From Procambarus clarkii (taxonomy: Eukaryota; Arthropoda; Malacostraca; Decapoda; Cambaridae), in the NCBI RefSeq assembly GCF_040958095.1, contig NC_091228.1, forward strand, positions 13,882,899 to 13,946,898: a stretch of 64,000 bases of DNA, in the 5' to 3' direction. This document shows, piece by piece, positions 11,004 to 22,344 of this stretch. A program made the position numbers and the translations under genes. The notes beneath the pieces were generated by a model. It was given only the letters and a program-made list of their open reading frames with translations. It did not search any database and was not told the DNA's origin. Positions within the stretch are counted from its first letter, which is position 1, and every line of letters begins with the position of its first letter.

Positions 11004-11059
11004 AGTCTTTGAAAATGTAATAAGTTATTACGAAACGCTTTGAAGTGTCGCGTCAGACT
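11004..11059 (+). ncRNA. Hammerhead-like ribozyme fold, copy B
   Basis: Stem I AGTCT/AGACT (11004-11008, 11055-11059). Core TTGAAAA at 11009-11015 plus T. Stem II is a full 6-bp GTAATA/TATTAC with loop AGT. GAA at 11032-11034. Stem III ACGC/GCGT (11035-11038, 11050-11053) with an 11-nt loop, then C11054. Relative to copy A the loops differ while the pairings are kept. Confidence 0.7.
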
Positions 11060-11069
11060 AGAAATAAAA

Positions 11070-11184
11070 ATGAATTTTGGAGAACTGATTTTTCAATTAC
11101 CATCAACAGTGAAAAGAACCATAAGAAATATTGAGAAAATTCGTGTTAGAATTATTAATCTTACTTTTTTGGTCATATTTAATA

Positions 11185-11186
<2 letters not shown>
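11070..11186 (+). pseudogene. Start of the next PLE unit, family 1 copy P3
   Basis: ATG at 11070 gives [20 protein letters not shown], continuing to LTFLVIFNN before the TA repeat. It ends slightly earlier than the copies that reach YTNI. Confidence 0.65.
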
Positions 11187-11252
<66 letters not shown>

Positions 11253-11276
11253 TATATATAATATATATATATATAT
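11187..11276. repeat. (TA)n tract
   Basis: TA repeat with single-base interruptions. It separates the PLE end from the MITE and forms one flank of its insertion site. Confidence 0.95.
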
Positions 11277-11663
11277 GTCGTACCTAATAGCCAGAACGCA
11301 CTTCTCAGCCTACTATTCAAGGCCCGATTTGCCTGATAAGCCAAGTTTTCATGAATTAATGTTTTTTCGTCTACCTAACCTACCTAACCTAACCTAACCT
11401 AGCTTTTTTTGGCTACCTAACCTAACCTTACCTATAAATATAGGTTAGGTTAGGTTAGGTAGGGTTGGTTAGGTTCGGTCATATATCTACGTTAATTTTA
11501 ACTCCAATAAAAAAAAATTGACCTCATACATAGAGAAAAGGGTTGCTTTATCATTTCATAAGAAAAAAATTATAGTAAATATATTAATTCAGGAAAACTT
11601 GGCTTATTAGGCAAATCGGGCCTTGAATAGTAGGCTGAGAAGTGAGTTCTGGCTACTAGGTAC

Positions 11664-11666
<3 letters not shown>
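11277..11666. mobile_element. MITE with inner inverted TTAGG telomere-like arrays
   Basis: A 390-bp element with terminal inverted repeats of about 84 bp and four mismatches, starting GTCGTACCTA and ending TAGGTACGAC. It sits in (TA)n with TA on both sides, as expected for a TA-targeting cut-and-paste transposon. It has no ORF, so it is non-autonomous. Inside the TIRs, CCTAA units (11372-11433) face TTAGG units (11441-11475) across a small palindromic centre. TTAGG is the usual arthropod telomere unit. Confidence 0.85.

Positions 11667-11748
<82 letters not shown>
11667..11748. repeat. (TA)n tract
   Basis: About 80 bp of TA repeat, the right flank of the MITE. Confidence 0.95.
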
Positions 11749-11750
<2 letters not shown>

Positions 11751-11824
11751 CTGAAAACTCACACCCCAGAAGTGACTCGAACCCATACTCCCAGATGCCA
11801 CGCAACTGGTATGTACAAGACGCC

Positions 11825-11827
<3 letters not shown>
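11749..11827 (-). mobile_element. tRNA-derived SINE fragment
   Basis: On minus a B box, GGGTTCGAGTCAC (11772-11784), lies in the spacing of a tRNA T arm. The head is cut by the TA tract, so the A box is not complete. The tail GTGAGTTTTCAGTT runs into TA repeat. Confidence 0.6.

Positions 11828-11907
<80 letters not shown>
11828..11907. repeat. (TA)n tract
   Basis: About 80 bp of TA repeat between the SINE fragment and unclassified DNA at 11908-12056, in which I see no gene. Confidence 0.95.
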
Positions 11908-11908
<1 letters not shown>

Positions 11909-12056
11909 GTGCATTAAGCATAGACACAGAGTTCTCCCATATTAACAGGAATTTGATGAAAGAACGTGAGTAGCCCCTCACTATGCTCTAGTTGCCCTTG
12001 GGAGGTGGTGATCTTTGGAGGGGAAATACTCCGAAATTACCATACCTTTTCAGGGT

Positions 12057-12162
12057 CTGAGCTGTGGTGCAGTGAGTTAAAGGCGTACCAGTTATGTCAG
12101 TTGCTGTAAGGCTTCTGTGCTGGCTAGGGTTCGAATCTCCTGGTGGGAAAGTGTTCTAAGGT

Positions 12163-12164
<2 letters not shown>
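12057..12164 (+). mobile_element. tRNA-derived SINE
   Basis: An A-box-like TGGTGCAGTGAGTT starts at 12064 and a B box GGGTTCGAATCTCC lies at 12127-12140, about 60 bp apart as in a pol III promoter. The element then passes into (TA)n, which serves as its tail. Confidence 0.65.

Positions 12165-12250
<86 letters not shown>
12165..12250. repeat. (TA)n tract, SINE tail
   Basis: About 85 bp of TA repeat directly after the SINE. The next 250 bases are purine-rich (GGGAGG and GAGAGG runs) without a supported gene. Confidence 0.95.
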
Positions 12251-12253
<3 letters not shown>

Positions 12254-12792
12254 GGTACCACCTCTTGTGTAATATGAATTGCATTGCATTGATTGTGTGG
12301 AAGGGGAAGGAGGAGATGGGGGAGGCCATTTGTGGGGTAAGGAGGGGATGAGAAAGGTGGAGAGAGAGGGTCGAGATGGGGCAGAGGGGAGGAGAGCAGA
12401 TATTGGAGGGAGATTGAAGGGGGGCAAAAGAGGAGGAGAGACTGGGAATAAGAGATGAGGAGAGACATGGGGTAGAGAGAGGGAGGGGAACGAGAGATCC
12501 AGCCACAGAAGGGTACTGCATCTGGTATCTACATCTATGAGAGAGAGATTATTTTTTTGTCTGTTTTTTTGTTTCTCTGTCCAAGGTTTGAGACCCGATG
12601 TTTGGGTCTAGCCTCAATCCGGTTTGCAGAGTGAATTGTTTGAAGAATGAACATTCATAGGCCAGTCGAGGTCAGTTCCAGTGCCGCAGTTAAAGAAATA
12701 TCTAGCCAAACCACCTTTGCGATTTTATAAACTTTGAAATTAAATCATGTATATGTTTTCCATAGACGTTGAAGTTATAGTACCAGGAAGAG
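12251..12792. other. Purine-rich low-complexity DNA, no gene seen
   Basis: G- and A-rich from 12290 to 12540, then mixed sequence. The ORFs here come from compositional bias and the adjoining TA repeat. Confidence 0.6.
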
Positions 12793-12972
12793 ATCAGGAT
12801 CAGGATTTGAGATGAGACAGGGAAGGGGAAAGGGGAAGGAATGGTGCCCAACCACTTGGGCTGGACGGTAGAGCGACGGTCTCCCTTCATGCAGGTTGGC
12901 GTTCAATCTCCGACCGTCCAAGTGGTTGGACACCATTCGTTCCCCCGTCCCATTCCAAATCCTTATCCTGAT
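12793..12972. repeat. Fold-back repeat with tRNA-like core
   Basis: Long imperfect inverted repeat. The inner arms GGTGCCCAACCACTTGG and CCAAGTGGTTGGACACC enclose GGTAGAGCGACGG, similar to an A box, and GGCGTTCAATCTCC (12898-12911), similar to a B box. The outer arms extend to ATCAGGATCAGGAT and ATCCTTATCCTGAT. It is probably a tRNA-derived SINE that gained an inverted flank. Confidence 0.6.
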
Positions 12973-13331
12973 ACCTTCCCAGTGCTATATAGGCGTAATG
13001 GATTGGTGCTTTCTCCTGATTTCCCCTTCCTTTCCCTTCCCTCCTCATCATTCTAACCTGAATGAATTAATTTCAAAATTTTCAAGTAAATCATGTAAAT
13101 GCTTAGGTAAATGTTGGGAGGAGCTTCAGCATTCTATGAAAAACATATCTATGATTTTCCATAGAATCTATTGAAGGAGAGTCGAGGTGGATGGGAGGTA
13201 AAGAGGGGAGAAAGGGTAAGAAATGGGAAAAGATTTGGGAAAGAAGGGATAGAGATAGGGAGGGTGGATGGGAGGAGAGAACAGAATGGGAAGAGGATAC
13301 CGGGTACACCTCTACCATATTCAAATGGTAA

Positions 13332-13401
13332 TGTCTGTCTGTCTGTTTGTCAGACAGACAGACAGATACTGTCTGTCTAGCCTCCTCTCAGTTGGAGGCT
13401 A
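13332..13401. repeat. (TGTC)n/(GACA)n microsatellite with adjoining hairpin
   Basis: TGTC units meet GACA units in inverted order, followed by TAGCCTCC...GGAGGCTA (13378-13401), a short hairpin. I see no gene at 13402-13876. Confidence 0.85.
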
Positions 13402-13876
13402 GACACCTGAAACAAGTTTCCCCAAACTTTTCACACCAATTACCGTTGGTTACATGCCCAACATGGGGGGTCGCGATCGCTGTTCAAAATACAGTGCCAA
13501 GTGACACTGCCATAGTCACCCTCACGAAAACCTCGCAATGCTAAATAACTCGACTCTGAAATATTATTATTAATAATATTATTATTAAGGAAAGCAGAAG
13601 GTTAAGGGTCATGAAATGGGTGTGGTACAAAGTCCGATCTCCTGAAGTCTAACAGGATAGTTAAAACTGAAGGAAGTAACAAGAAAATACCACATCTACT
13701 AACCTATTTAAATGAACACAATATGGTATTGTTAAGGTACATTTTGAGGTATTTCGTGGTACAAGAGGTACAAGTTTTTGTTCAAGAGGTAGTTGCCCAG
13801 CGTGCCTGAGTTAATCGCCCTGGAGGCTCCGAGACGTGTGGACGTGTCGCTCTCATTGGTCAGAGATGAGGGTTAG

Positions 13877-15945
13877 TACTCACCTAGTTGTGCTTGTGGG
13901 GGTTTGAGCTTTGGCTCTTCGGTCCCGCCTCTCAACCGCCAATCAGCTGATGTACAGATTCTTGAGCCTACTGGGTTCTATCATATCTACATTTAAAACT
14001 GTGTATGGAGTGCATTTCATTTACTAACTACTCTGATAAAAAAAAACTTCTAAGTCTCTGTGGCTCACTTAGGTACTCAGCTTCCACCTGTGTTCCTTTA
14101 TGCGTGTATTACCCATTTTAAATAGTCCATCCTTGTCTACCTTGTCAATTCCCTTGAGAATTTTGTATGTGGTCATCATGTCTCCCCGAGCTCTTCTGTC
14201 TTCCACCGACGTGAGGTGCAGTTCACGCAGCCTTTCCTCATAACTCATGACTCTTAGTCCTGGGACTAGCCTAGTGGCATATCTCTGAACTTTTTCCCGC
14301 TTGGTCTTGATAATGTGTGGACTCCATGCTGGGCTGCATACTCCAGGATTGGCCTTACGTATGTGGTATACAAGGTTCTGAAGGATTCCTTACACAGGTT
14401 TCTGAAGGCTGTTCTGATGTTAGCCAGCCTCGCATAGGCCGTTGATGTTATTATTTTTATGTGGGCTTCAGGAGACAGGGTTGGCGTGATATCAACTCCT
14501 AGATCTTTCTCTCAGCCCGTTTCCTGAAAGACTTCATCTCCCATTCGGTATCCAGTGTCTGGCCTCCTATTTCCTATTCCTAGTTTCATTACCTTACATT
14601 TATGTGGGTTTAAGTTTAGAAGCTATTTGTAGGACCATTCCTTCAGTTTGTCTAGATCATCTTGTAACCTTATACTATCTTCCAGTCTTAATCCTCCTCA
14701 TAATTTTTGCATCATCAGCAAACAATGAGAGGAACGAGTCTATTAACTCTGGGAGATTATTTACATATATCAAAAATAGTATAAGTCGAAGGATTGAACC
14801 CTGTGGGACTCCAGTGGTGACACTTCGTCAATCTGAGATCTCACCCCTCACAGTGACTCGCTGCCTTCTGTTGCTAACCCTTATCAAATGTAGAACTTTC
14901 CCTTACACTCCTGCCTGCATCTTCAGATTGTACACTAATTTCTTGTGTGGTACTGTGGCAAAGGCTTTCTTGCAGTCCAAAAATTCACAGTCTGCCCACC
15001 CTTCTTTTCCTTGCCTGATTTTTGCTGCCTGGTCGTAGAATTCAATTAATCCTTTGAGGCATGACTTGCCATCGTTGAACCATGCTGTTGTTATGTTACA
15101 AAGTTATTTTGCTCCAGATGTTCCATTAGCTTTTTTTTGCACAATTTTCACCATCAGCCTGTATGATATGCAAGTTAGTGACACTGGCCTGAAGTTTAGT
15201 GCCTCCTGCCTATCCCACTTTTTGTATATCGGGACTACATTAGCAGTCTTCCAAATTTGGCAGCTCTCCTGTTACCAGTGATTCGTTATACACTATGGAA
15301 AGTGGTAGGTACAGTGCTTCTGCGCCTTCCTTTAGTATCCAAGGGGAGATTCCTTCCGGGCCTATAGCCTTCGTCATACCCAACTGAAGTAAAAGCTTCC
15401 TCACCTCCCCATTGGTAATCCCCATCTCCTCTAGCGGTGCCTGGTTATCTATTCCCTCTCTTATCTCTGGAACTTCTCCTTGTTCTAATGTGAGAACCTC
15501 ATCTAATTTCTTATTGACTTCCTCAGACACTTCCTTGGCGTTTGTAGTGAATCTGTCTGCCCCCATACTCAGTTTCATTACCTGTTCCTTCGCTGTTGTT
15601 TTCCTCCTGACGTGGCTGTGCAACAACTTAGGTTGAGTCCTTGCTTTGCTTGCTATGTCATTTTTACATTGCCTTTCCGCCTCTCTTCTCACGCTGACGT
15701 ATTCATTCCTAGTGCTCTGGTACCTGTCTCTGTGCTCCCTAGTGTCCTATTATTTCCATAGTTTCTCTATGCCCTTGAACTTAGTTGCTATGCTAGCTTA
15801 CATATCTGATTAAACCATAGGTTTCTCATCTGTATTTTTTTTTTTGGGGGGGGGGGGTGCCTTGGATGAACATGCCTGTTGCCTCCTTACACTTCCGTGT
15901 GATGAAGTCCATCGTGTCTTGTGTGAGAGTTTTAAGTTGGAATAC
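13877..15945 (-). pseudogene. Decayed LINE, RT region and 3' end (jockey/CR1 superfamily)
   Basis: On minus, read from 15945 down: TMDFITRKCKEA, NEYVSVRREAERQCKNDI, then GPEGISPWILKEGAEALYLP, the entry to the RT. Shifted frames continue with VPIYKKWDRQEALNFRPVSL, the GVPQGSI box and FADDAKIM, the RT catalytic box with both Asp. The 3' end lies near TACTCACCTAGTTG on plus. Many stops and frameshifts. It matches in type the endonuclease piece at 19.8-20.7 kb, so both are probably one element split by an insertion. The clade is not resolved. Confidence 0.75.
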
Positions 15946-18900
15946 AATGAAATTGGTATAAGGAATTGAGCTCGGAAAATTTCTAAGAATTTTCTTTATT
16001 CTTTAACCTTTATTCCTGTCGTGATATTCAATTAGGTCGCCTGAGGAAGGACTTGCTTAGCTAACACACCAGTCTAGTAAGCAGCTCATTCCTCACTTTG
16101 GGACCATGTATGAACAATTGACTAGGCGCGAGAAAACGCCGAGACCAAAATGAAAATTGAAATCCCCTCCACTTGGGCCGACGACCTTCGCCATTCGCTG
16201 AGACGAATCTAACGAGTAGGTCCTGGGCTCTCACAACAATAATTTATTGTTGTGTGGTGCCGTATATTTGGTCCAAAACTCAGAATCAGTCTCAATTTTA
16301 TTAGTCGAGTGTGAAGAACACTTGCATAACAATTATAATGTGTTGGGTGTAACGAAAAGACAGTGTTAACCATAACAACTTTGTTTATTCAATAAAGTAC
16401 TAACTACTACAACAAAACAAAAAGAAATGTCAATGACGTTACTCGAAATCCTTCCTGTGACACTATCAATGACAGCTAGACACCAGCCCCTCGGACTGCA
16501 TAATGAACTAACTCGAACATAAGCGTGACCACAGAGGAATCAACAAGAAACAAGAACTAACAGATCTATAATCACAATTACAACAAATGACACAGTGGGT
16601 TCTGAAACACGTCTCCAGTAACCTCCTAACTGTTCTACGCCTCAGTACAGTCTACACCTGCAATAGCGGTTGCAATGCAATCAAATCAGTAGTCTTTCAA
16701 TGACAACAATAACTAATGGGTTCACTGGCAACTCTAGCACCCTTCCTCAAATTACTCCTTACGTTAACACTCAGTCCCATGGACGATCGACAATCAATAA
16801 CAATTGATTTACGTTAATAACACAATAACATTTACGTTAAATTAATAACTCTTACAACTGTCACTAGTAACGCGGAAATTACACAACACTACCCGTCGAG
16901 CATTCAGTGAGAAAATCCCATTAATCCCTGTACTCACAGACAGCTGATTAATCTCTTTACTAGTTACGTTAATTTACGTTAATCGGTTACTAATCACTCA
17001 GCGATGGTAAACTCTGATTTACAATGTCCAAAGTGCTAAGAGAACGGTAATCACTCGTGATTACCTTTAGAGTAATTAATTACTATCCTCAAGATCAATA
17101 ATTAAACAATTAAAATACGCAACCTTTCACACTGGCTCAGCAATTTACATTAAGGTATGAATTTCGTCTAAGCCTTCCATACTCAGACCAATTCAGGTGG
17201 CTAATAACAGTAATTAGCCCCACGTTTACGTTATTCTAAAATGACGTTACTCCTCCCACGAGTCAATCAAGTGCCGGTACTTCCGGACAGATAAATAACG
17301 ACGTTACGTTAATGGAACAATGGAGCCTTCGTGTGAGTCGATCATACAAGGATCGAGGTTAATTACTTTGACTTCCTGAAACACGTCAATTACCCGGCCC
17401 ACTGACCGTTAATTACGATAGACAATACTCTAATTCTTATCTGGCTGATGGCTAGGCTCCTTGAGACTACCGTAGCTGCTTGCAGGAAAGTAAATTAACC
17501 CAAACGTATTCTACGTTACTCAAATTGTCAAAGAACAAATTCTCTTAAAGCAATGGGCGTTTCCTTGGTTACGTTATATTAATTGCCTCGCAATCACCTC
17601 ACTGAATACTGAACTTCGATGTCCTACCAGATAACCAGCAGAATATATGTGTACCCAAGTACTCGTCTACAGCCGAGTTCACCCACGACAATGACAAATC
17701 ACAGTGATTTATGTTACAATCCGGTTGCTATGACAATACTGCAGAACCTAGTAAAATAACATACAGGACATGAACCCTCTAGAACACTGCCCCACAATGA
17801 CTTTACTGAACTGCAATCACATACGGTGATGCTCAACACTAGCGACAATCACCATCAAATAACAACCCCTTTGCAATAACACACAAGGCAAGTACTCTCA
17901 TTTCCAAGTATTAGAATACTGCACACACTTACTTACTTACTGTTGCAAATGACCCCAGTGCTCTCAATAACCCCTAGAACATAGGTCCCAAATTTGCAAT
18001 CACCACACAGTAAATAACACAATAACACTAGGCACCATGACACAACGCTTATATATATATATATATAATTACTGCTGACACATATAGCCTACAGCTATCA
18101 AACGTTATTGGGAACACTAAGGAGATCTCGCACTCCTAAATCACATGGGTGAGTGATTTATCGATCACGCATGCCAATAAACACTCTCGAGAGTTACCTT
18201 ACTCGACAGAGTGATGGCGGTCTCTCCAGACAGCCTCGTTACTCACCAAATTCTACCAAAATTACGTTAATACTGGAACCACAATACATATATATATATA
18301 AATCACACTTGTCACGGCCCTGGGAACAATACAAGAAATTAAGACCACATTGTGGTACACTCCACAATAATCATTGCCAGGAATCACTGACGTTACACAC
18401 ACACTAACCTGAGCGCTCAGTGTTGGAATTCCACACCTGCAAGACTACACATGGAAATGATATCACTCCGTCCCACGGACGATCAAAAATGATTAATTAC
18501 TACAATGGAATAATATAATTATTACATGGACATCCTCTCAGTCCTTGGTAATCTATGTATACTCTGTTCCCATGTGTACTCACACACACACACACACTCT
18601 ACGTCTGTGTACACAAGACGTAAGTCCCTCTGGACTGACAAGATGACAATAAAGGGTGATTATCTCCTCGTCCACACTTCACTTCACCTCACAGGTGCTA
18701 GCGTGACAATGTGACGGTACACTTGACCTCGAATTTAAGCTTTTAGAGACTAACTGATCACCAGAAATACACACATAGGTACTTACTCATTCATACTGCC
18801 GGCTTGCACACCATTCCCATACATCAGGCACCCCGCTACGGGTGGCTGGCTCACTCACGGCAGTAGTAGGTGGCGTAGGCGGTGGTAGTATCTCACGTGG

Positions 18901-19802
18901 TATTTTACGAACAACTGGCGCGCACTCGAACCCCTCCCACTCACAACACGGCTCGGTTCGCACCCTCGAACCACCGGTGAAGTGAAGTGTTCGTACCCAG
19001 GTGACGCGCACAACGATAGCGTCTTACACAAACATGGGAAATCTGCTTTAAAACACTGACACGAATTTCCCCATTCCCATCGACTGCTACAGAGCACTAG
19101 CAAGTCTAATCATCACTGGTATGGGATCTACGAGTCTGTTACTGCTTGTATGCACATTACCCCACGATCCCAGATCACAAGATCTTCTCTACCCACTGTA
19201 CACAATGTATTTCTCCCCTCCAAGCGACGACTTCGGCCGGATTCTGTGACGACTGCTGTCGTTGGTGAAGCAGGAGGGGAAGCAGTTGAGTAGTCAAGCC
19301 ACCACGACGCCCTATACTCAATTTGGTCGAATTGAGTACAGAGAGCGTCTTGACAAAGTGGCATCTGGGTTCAGAATGACACTTACACCCGTGATTCCTG
19401 CATTCTCTCCGAAATAACCAATGAGAGGAAGGCATACAGCGGCCTACCCCTCTCAACCAATCAGCGACGGTGTAGCACAGCCCCTAGGGCAACTCCAAGA
19501 TGGCCGACCAACATGGCGGCTCAAGATGTTTACTAATGATGGCGGCTGTTTCCATGACGACGACTCAAGTGGCCAGCGCGGGAAGCCCACAGCTCACCCC
19601 ATGCCTGCGGCCTAGCTGTTCCCACGCAAAGTTGAGTCTCGCTTCAAGCCATACAATGAGATGATGCTATCGGCATATCTCTGTCCACAGACGTGCTAGC
19701 CCGGCCAGGGTAACATTTCTGGACTGTTGATGACTGGGGCTTTCACATGAGCCTAAACACTAGATGTTTCGGTTGCTGGTTACCAAACTTAAGTCCGCCC
19801 TC
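15946..19802. other. Unidentified DNA, possible insertion splitting a LINE
   Basis: About 3.8 kb with no supported coding region. It lies between the RT half and the endonuclease half of one LINE type on minus, so it was probably inserted. The left two thirds contain about 15 copies of ACGTTA in plus orientation, many as TTACGTTAA (16436-18395). The right part (18.8-19.6 kb) is GC-rich. A small duplication, CTTAACAAGTG, lies at 19803-19826. I could not find terminal repeats, and open frames here resemble no family I know. Confidence 0.5.
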
Positions 19803-20680
19803 TTAACAAGTGCACTTAACAAGTGTACTGGCTCCCACAGGCATAAGAGCACTATTGTAAGTGAGCTGGTTAACCATCTCCTCACATCTTGGGCCATCTT
19901 TCCTCCGTGTTCTTCCTATCAAGTTATATCTGAACAATTTTCTTATCTCCTCATAGTTTCCATTTCGGAATTCCAGCCTTTTGTTCTCTGGGCCTTTCCT
20001 TGAATACATTAACCCTTCTTCGACCAAATACTCAAACATCAATATACTGTGACCACTCATTCCCACAGGGGCTTCGAAACCGATTTCCCTTACGTCGGAT
20101 TCATTTAGAGTGAAGACTACGTCGAGTCTCGCTGGTTCATCATTGGCACTTCTTCTTAAGGATCCCCTTACACGCTGACCTGAAATGTTTCTTGTCGCCA
20201 CTTCCAGCAGTATAGCTTTCCATGGTTCCTCACCTCCATGTGGTTCCTTGTTTTCCCAGACTATTCTTCCATGATTGAAGTACCCCATGATTGGCAGGTA
20301 TCCAATCTGCTCATCATGAGGAGCTTCAATCATGGGGGGGGAGGGGATTTCAATCATGGGGGGACTTCAATCATATAGGGACTTCAATCATGGAGGGGAC
20401 GTCAATCTATTTCTACAGGCATCACTGGCTACTCTCTCAGTTATAGTTTTCACTGCCATGTTGTTTCTCTCATACTCTTGTCTGGGTCGTCTGTTGGAGG
20501 GTTATATATCATTGCTACCTCTACTCTTGGTCCTCCTATTATCATGTTACCTGTAAAGTAGTCTCAGAACCCCTCACAGCCTGGGATAACCATCTCCTCG
20601 AAACTCTATTTTCCATTTCTCTGACCATTTCTGCAACCTGTTCAAGTCCTGAACGTAAGGTGCAATATGACCGTGTGATT
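19803..20680 (-). pseudogene. LINE AP-type endonuclease fragment
   Basis: The minus frame carries LPIMGYFNHGRIVWEN (usual GDFNH, here Tyr replaces Asp), ARLDVVFTLNESDVREIG, and then VGMSGHSILMFEYL (usual SDH, here Gly replaces Asp), motifs of LINE endonucleases. Upstream, another frame has VAMIYNPPTDDPDKS. Both active-site substitutions suggest a dead copy. Confidence 0.75.
20324..20406. repeat. Short minisatellite TTCAATCATGGGGGGA
   Basis: Four to five units of about 17-20 bp built on TTCAATCATGGGG, lying within the LINE endonuclease piece. Units vary in the G run. Confidence 0.85.
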
Positions 20681-20689
20681 TTATACCGT

Positions 20690-21380
20690 GTGAACAAGCA
20701 TATTGAAGGAGAGGATATGTTTACTTTGATAAAGGTGATAATAAAGCTGAAATAATTAAGATTGATGAATTATGGCTGAGGACGGGGAATTGTGGGAGTT
20801 GTTAAGGTGGGGGATTGGACCTGGAGTTTGGTAATTGGTTTGATCTATTTTAATACGTACAAAATACAAATGTTTTAAATTTCAGGGAAATTGCTTGGGT
20901 AATAATAAAGATATGAGAGAAGGTTAAGGCAGAGAACGGAGGCTAGAGATTGGTAATTGCGTTTTCTTTACTTATAATGTTTGAAGTATGACTGCTTTAA
21001 ATTTCAGGGGGGATTGGTTAAGTATTAAAGAAGACACGAGAGGAAACTAAGGTGGGGGGACAGGAGCTGAATCTCAATAACTTTGTTTTCTTTACTTCCT
21101 CAGCTAGCGCAATGTCTGCTTTAAATTTCGGGGAAATTGCCCTAGGACTAAAGAACTTGTACAAATGAACTAAGGTGAGGGACGAGAGTTGGAGCTCGGT
21201 AATTATTTGGATCTATTTTACTATATCTGAAATACAGCAGGTTTGAATTTTAGGGAAAATTGTTCAGGTGTTAACGAAGATAACGAAGTTAAGGCAGGGA
21301 CATGAGCAAGAACTCACTAATTGTTTGGATTAAATGCACTATGTTTGAAATATGACTGTTTAAAATTGGGCTATTCATAG
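20690..21380 (+). repeat. 121-bp satellite, array 1 (five to six units)
   Basis: Diverged tandem units with landmarks GGAGCTCGGTAATT, TTTAAATTTCAGGGAAATTG and GAACTAAGGTGGGG. Landmarks recur near 20823, 20943, 21062, 21191 and 21309, a period of about 120. The reverse complement matches the array at 60.03-61.64 kb. Confidence 0.8.
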
Positions 21381-21563
21381 CAAAAATGGACCTATTAATG
21401 CAGTCCTTGACTAATTTCGGTCTTTAACTTTACTCTAACGAATTTTGGTCTCAAAGTGGACTGTTAAATTTAGGTCTCAAACTGGAGTCCGATAATTTCA
21501 GTCTCAAAGTGAATTCTCTCTTATATTGGTCTCAAAGCAGACTCTTATATTGGTATCGAAGCG
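21381..21563. repeat. Degenerate short tandem repeat, GGTCTCAAAGTGGA type
   Basis: Four to five units of about 24-28 bp beginning GGTCTCAAA. They lie between the 121-bp satellite and the broken end of a PLE. Confidence 0.6.
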
Positions 21564-22320
21564 GTCCCCAAGTGGGCATTTGAAGGCATAAATAACGTTG
21601 GTCTCTTTTAATGTGTTCTGCTTTGTGTCTGGAGAGTTTCTCATGAGTAGGTTGGCCGTTTTTTTGGTTTTATAGTAAATCGTCAATTGTATCTTCTGAT
21701 TTTTGTCTGTAGGGATAACGTTCCTATTACCAATATCTTTCAGGACCCTTTCCTCCGTTTTATGAGCTGTGGAAAAGAAGTTCCTGTACAATTGTCTAAT
21801 AGGGGGTACAGATGTTGTGTTAGTTGTCTCTTCAGAGGTTGCATGGCGTTTCACCTTCCTTCTTATGATGTCTTCAACAAAACCATTGGAGAAGCCGTTG
21901 TTGACTAGGACCTGCCTTACCCTACAGAGTTCTTCATCGACTTGCTTCCGTCCTGAGCTGTGGCTGAGAGCACGACTGACATAAGCGTTAACAACACTCC
22001 TCTTGTACCTGTCTGGGCAGTCACTGTTGGCATTGAGGCACATTTCTATGTTTGTTTCCTTAGTGTAGACTGCAGTGTGGAAACCTCCGCTCCTTTCCAT
22101 GACTGTTACATCTAGAAAGGGCAGCTTCCCATCCTTCTTCATCTCGTAAGTGAAACGCAATACAGAATTCCGCTCAAATGCCTCTCGCAGCTCCTGCAGA
22201 TGTATGACATCAGGTACCTGTGTTAGAATGGCGTCAACATACCTGCAGTATATGGCCGGTTTCAAGTTCATGTCGACTAAGACCTTCTGTTCGATGGTAC
22301 CCATGTAGAAGTTAGCTGTA
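21564..22320 (-). pseudogene. PLE family 1 fragment P5: RT catalytic region to start of endonuclease
   Basis: On minus, GTIEQKVLVDMNLKP is followed by IYCRYVDAILTQ, where the RT box should be YVDD; the second Asp is Ala. Next come LPFLDVTVMERSGGFHTAVY, the RT C-terminus and the endonuclease up to KCPLGD, where the element stops at 21564 next to short repeats. It is inactive by mutation and by truncation. Confidence 0.85.
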
Positions 22321-22344
22321 TGAGAATATGTTTAGCACTCAGAT

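Noticed and set aside
11372..11475. TTAGG repeats as a chromosome end or interstitial telomere
   Set aside because: The units lie inside the TIRs of a MITE in inverted orientation and are too few.
13332..13401. Hairpin as a transcription terminator
   Set aside because: No gene ends here, and the hairpin follows a tetranucleotide repeat in eukaryotic DNA.
18787..19615. ORFs of 60-95 codons at 18.8-19.6 kb as genes
   Set aside because: GC-rich DNA gives overlapping frames on both strands; none has a recognisable domain or convincing splice sites.
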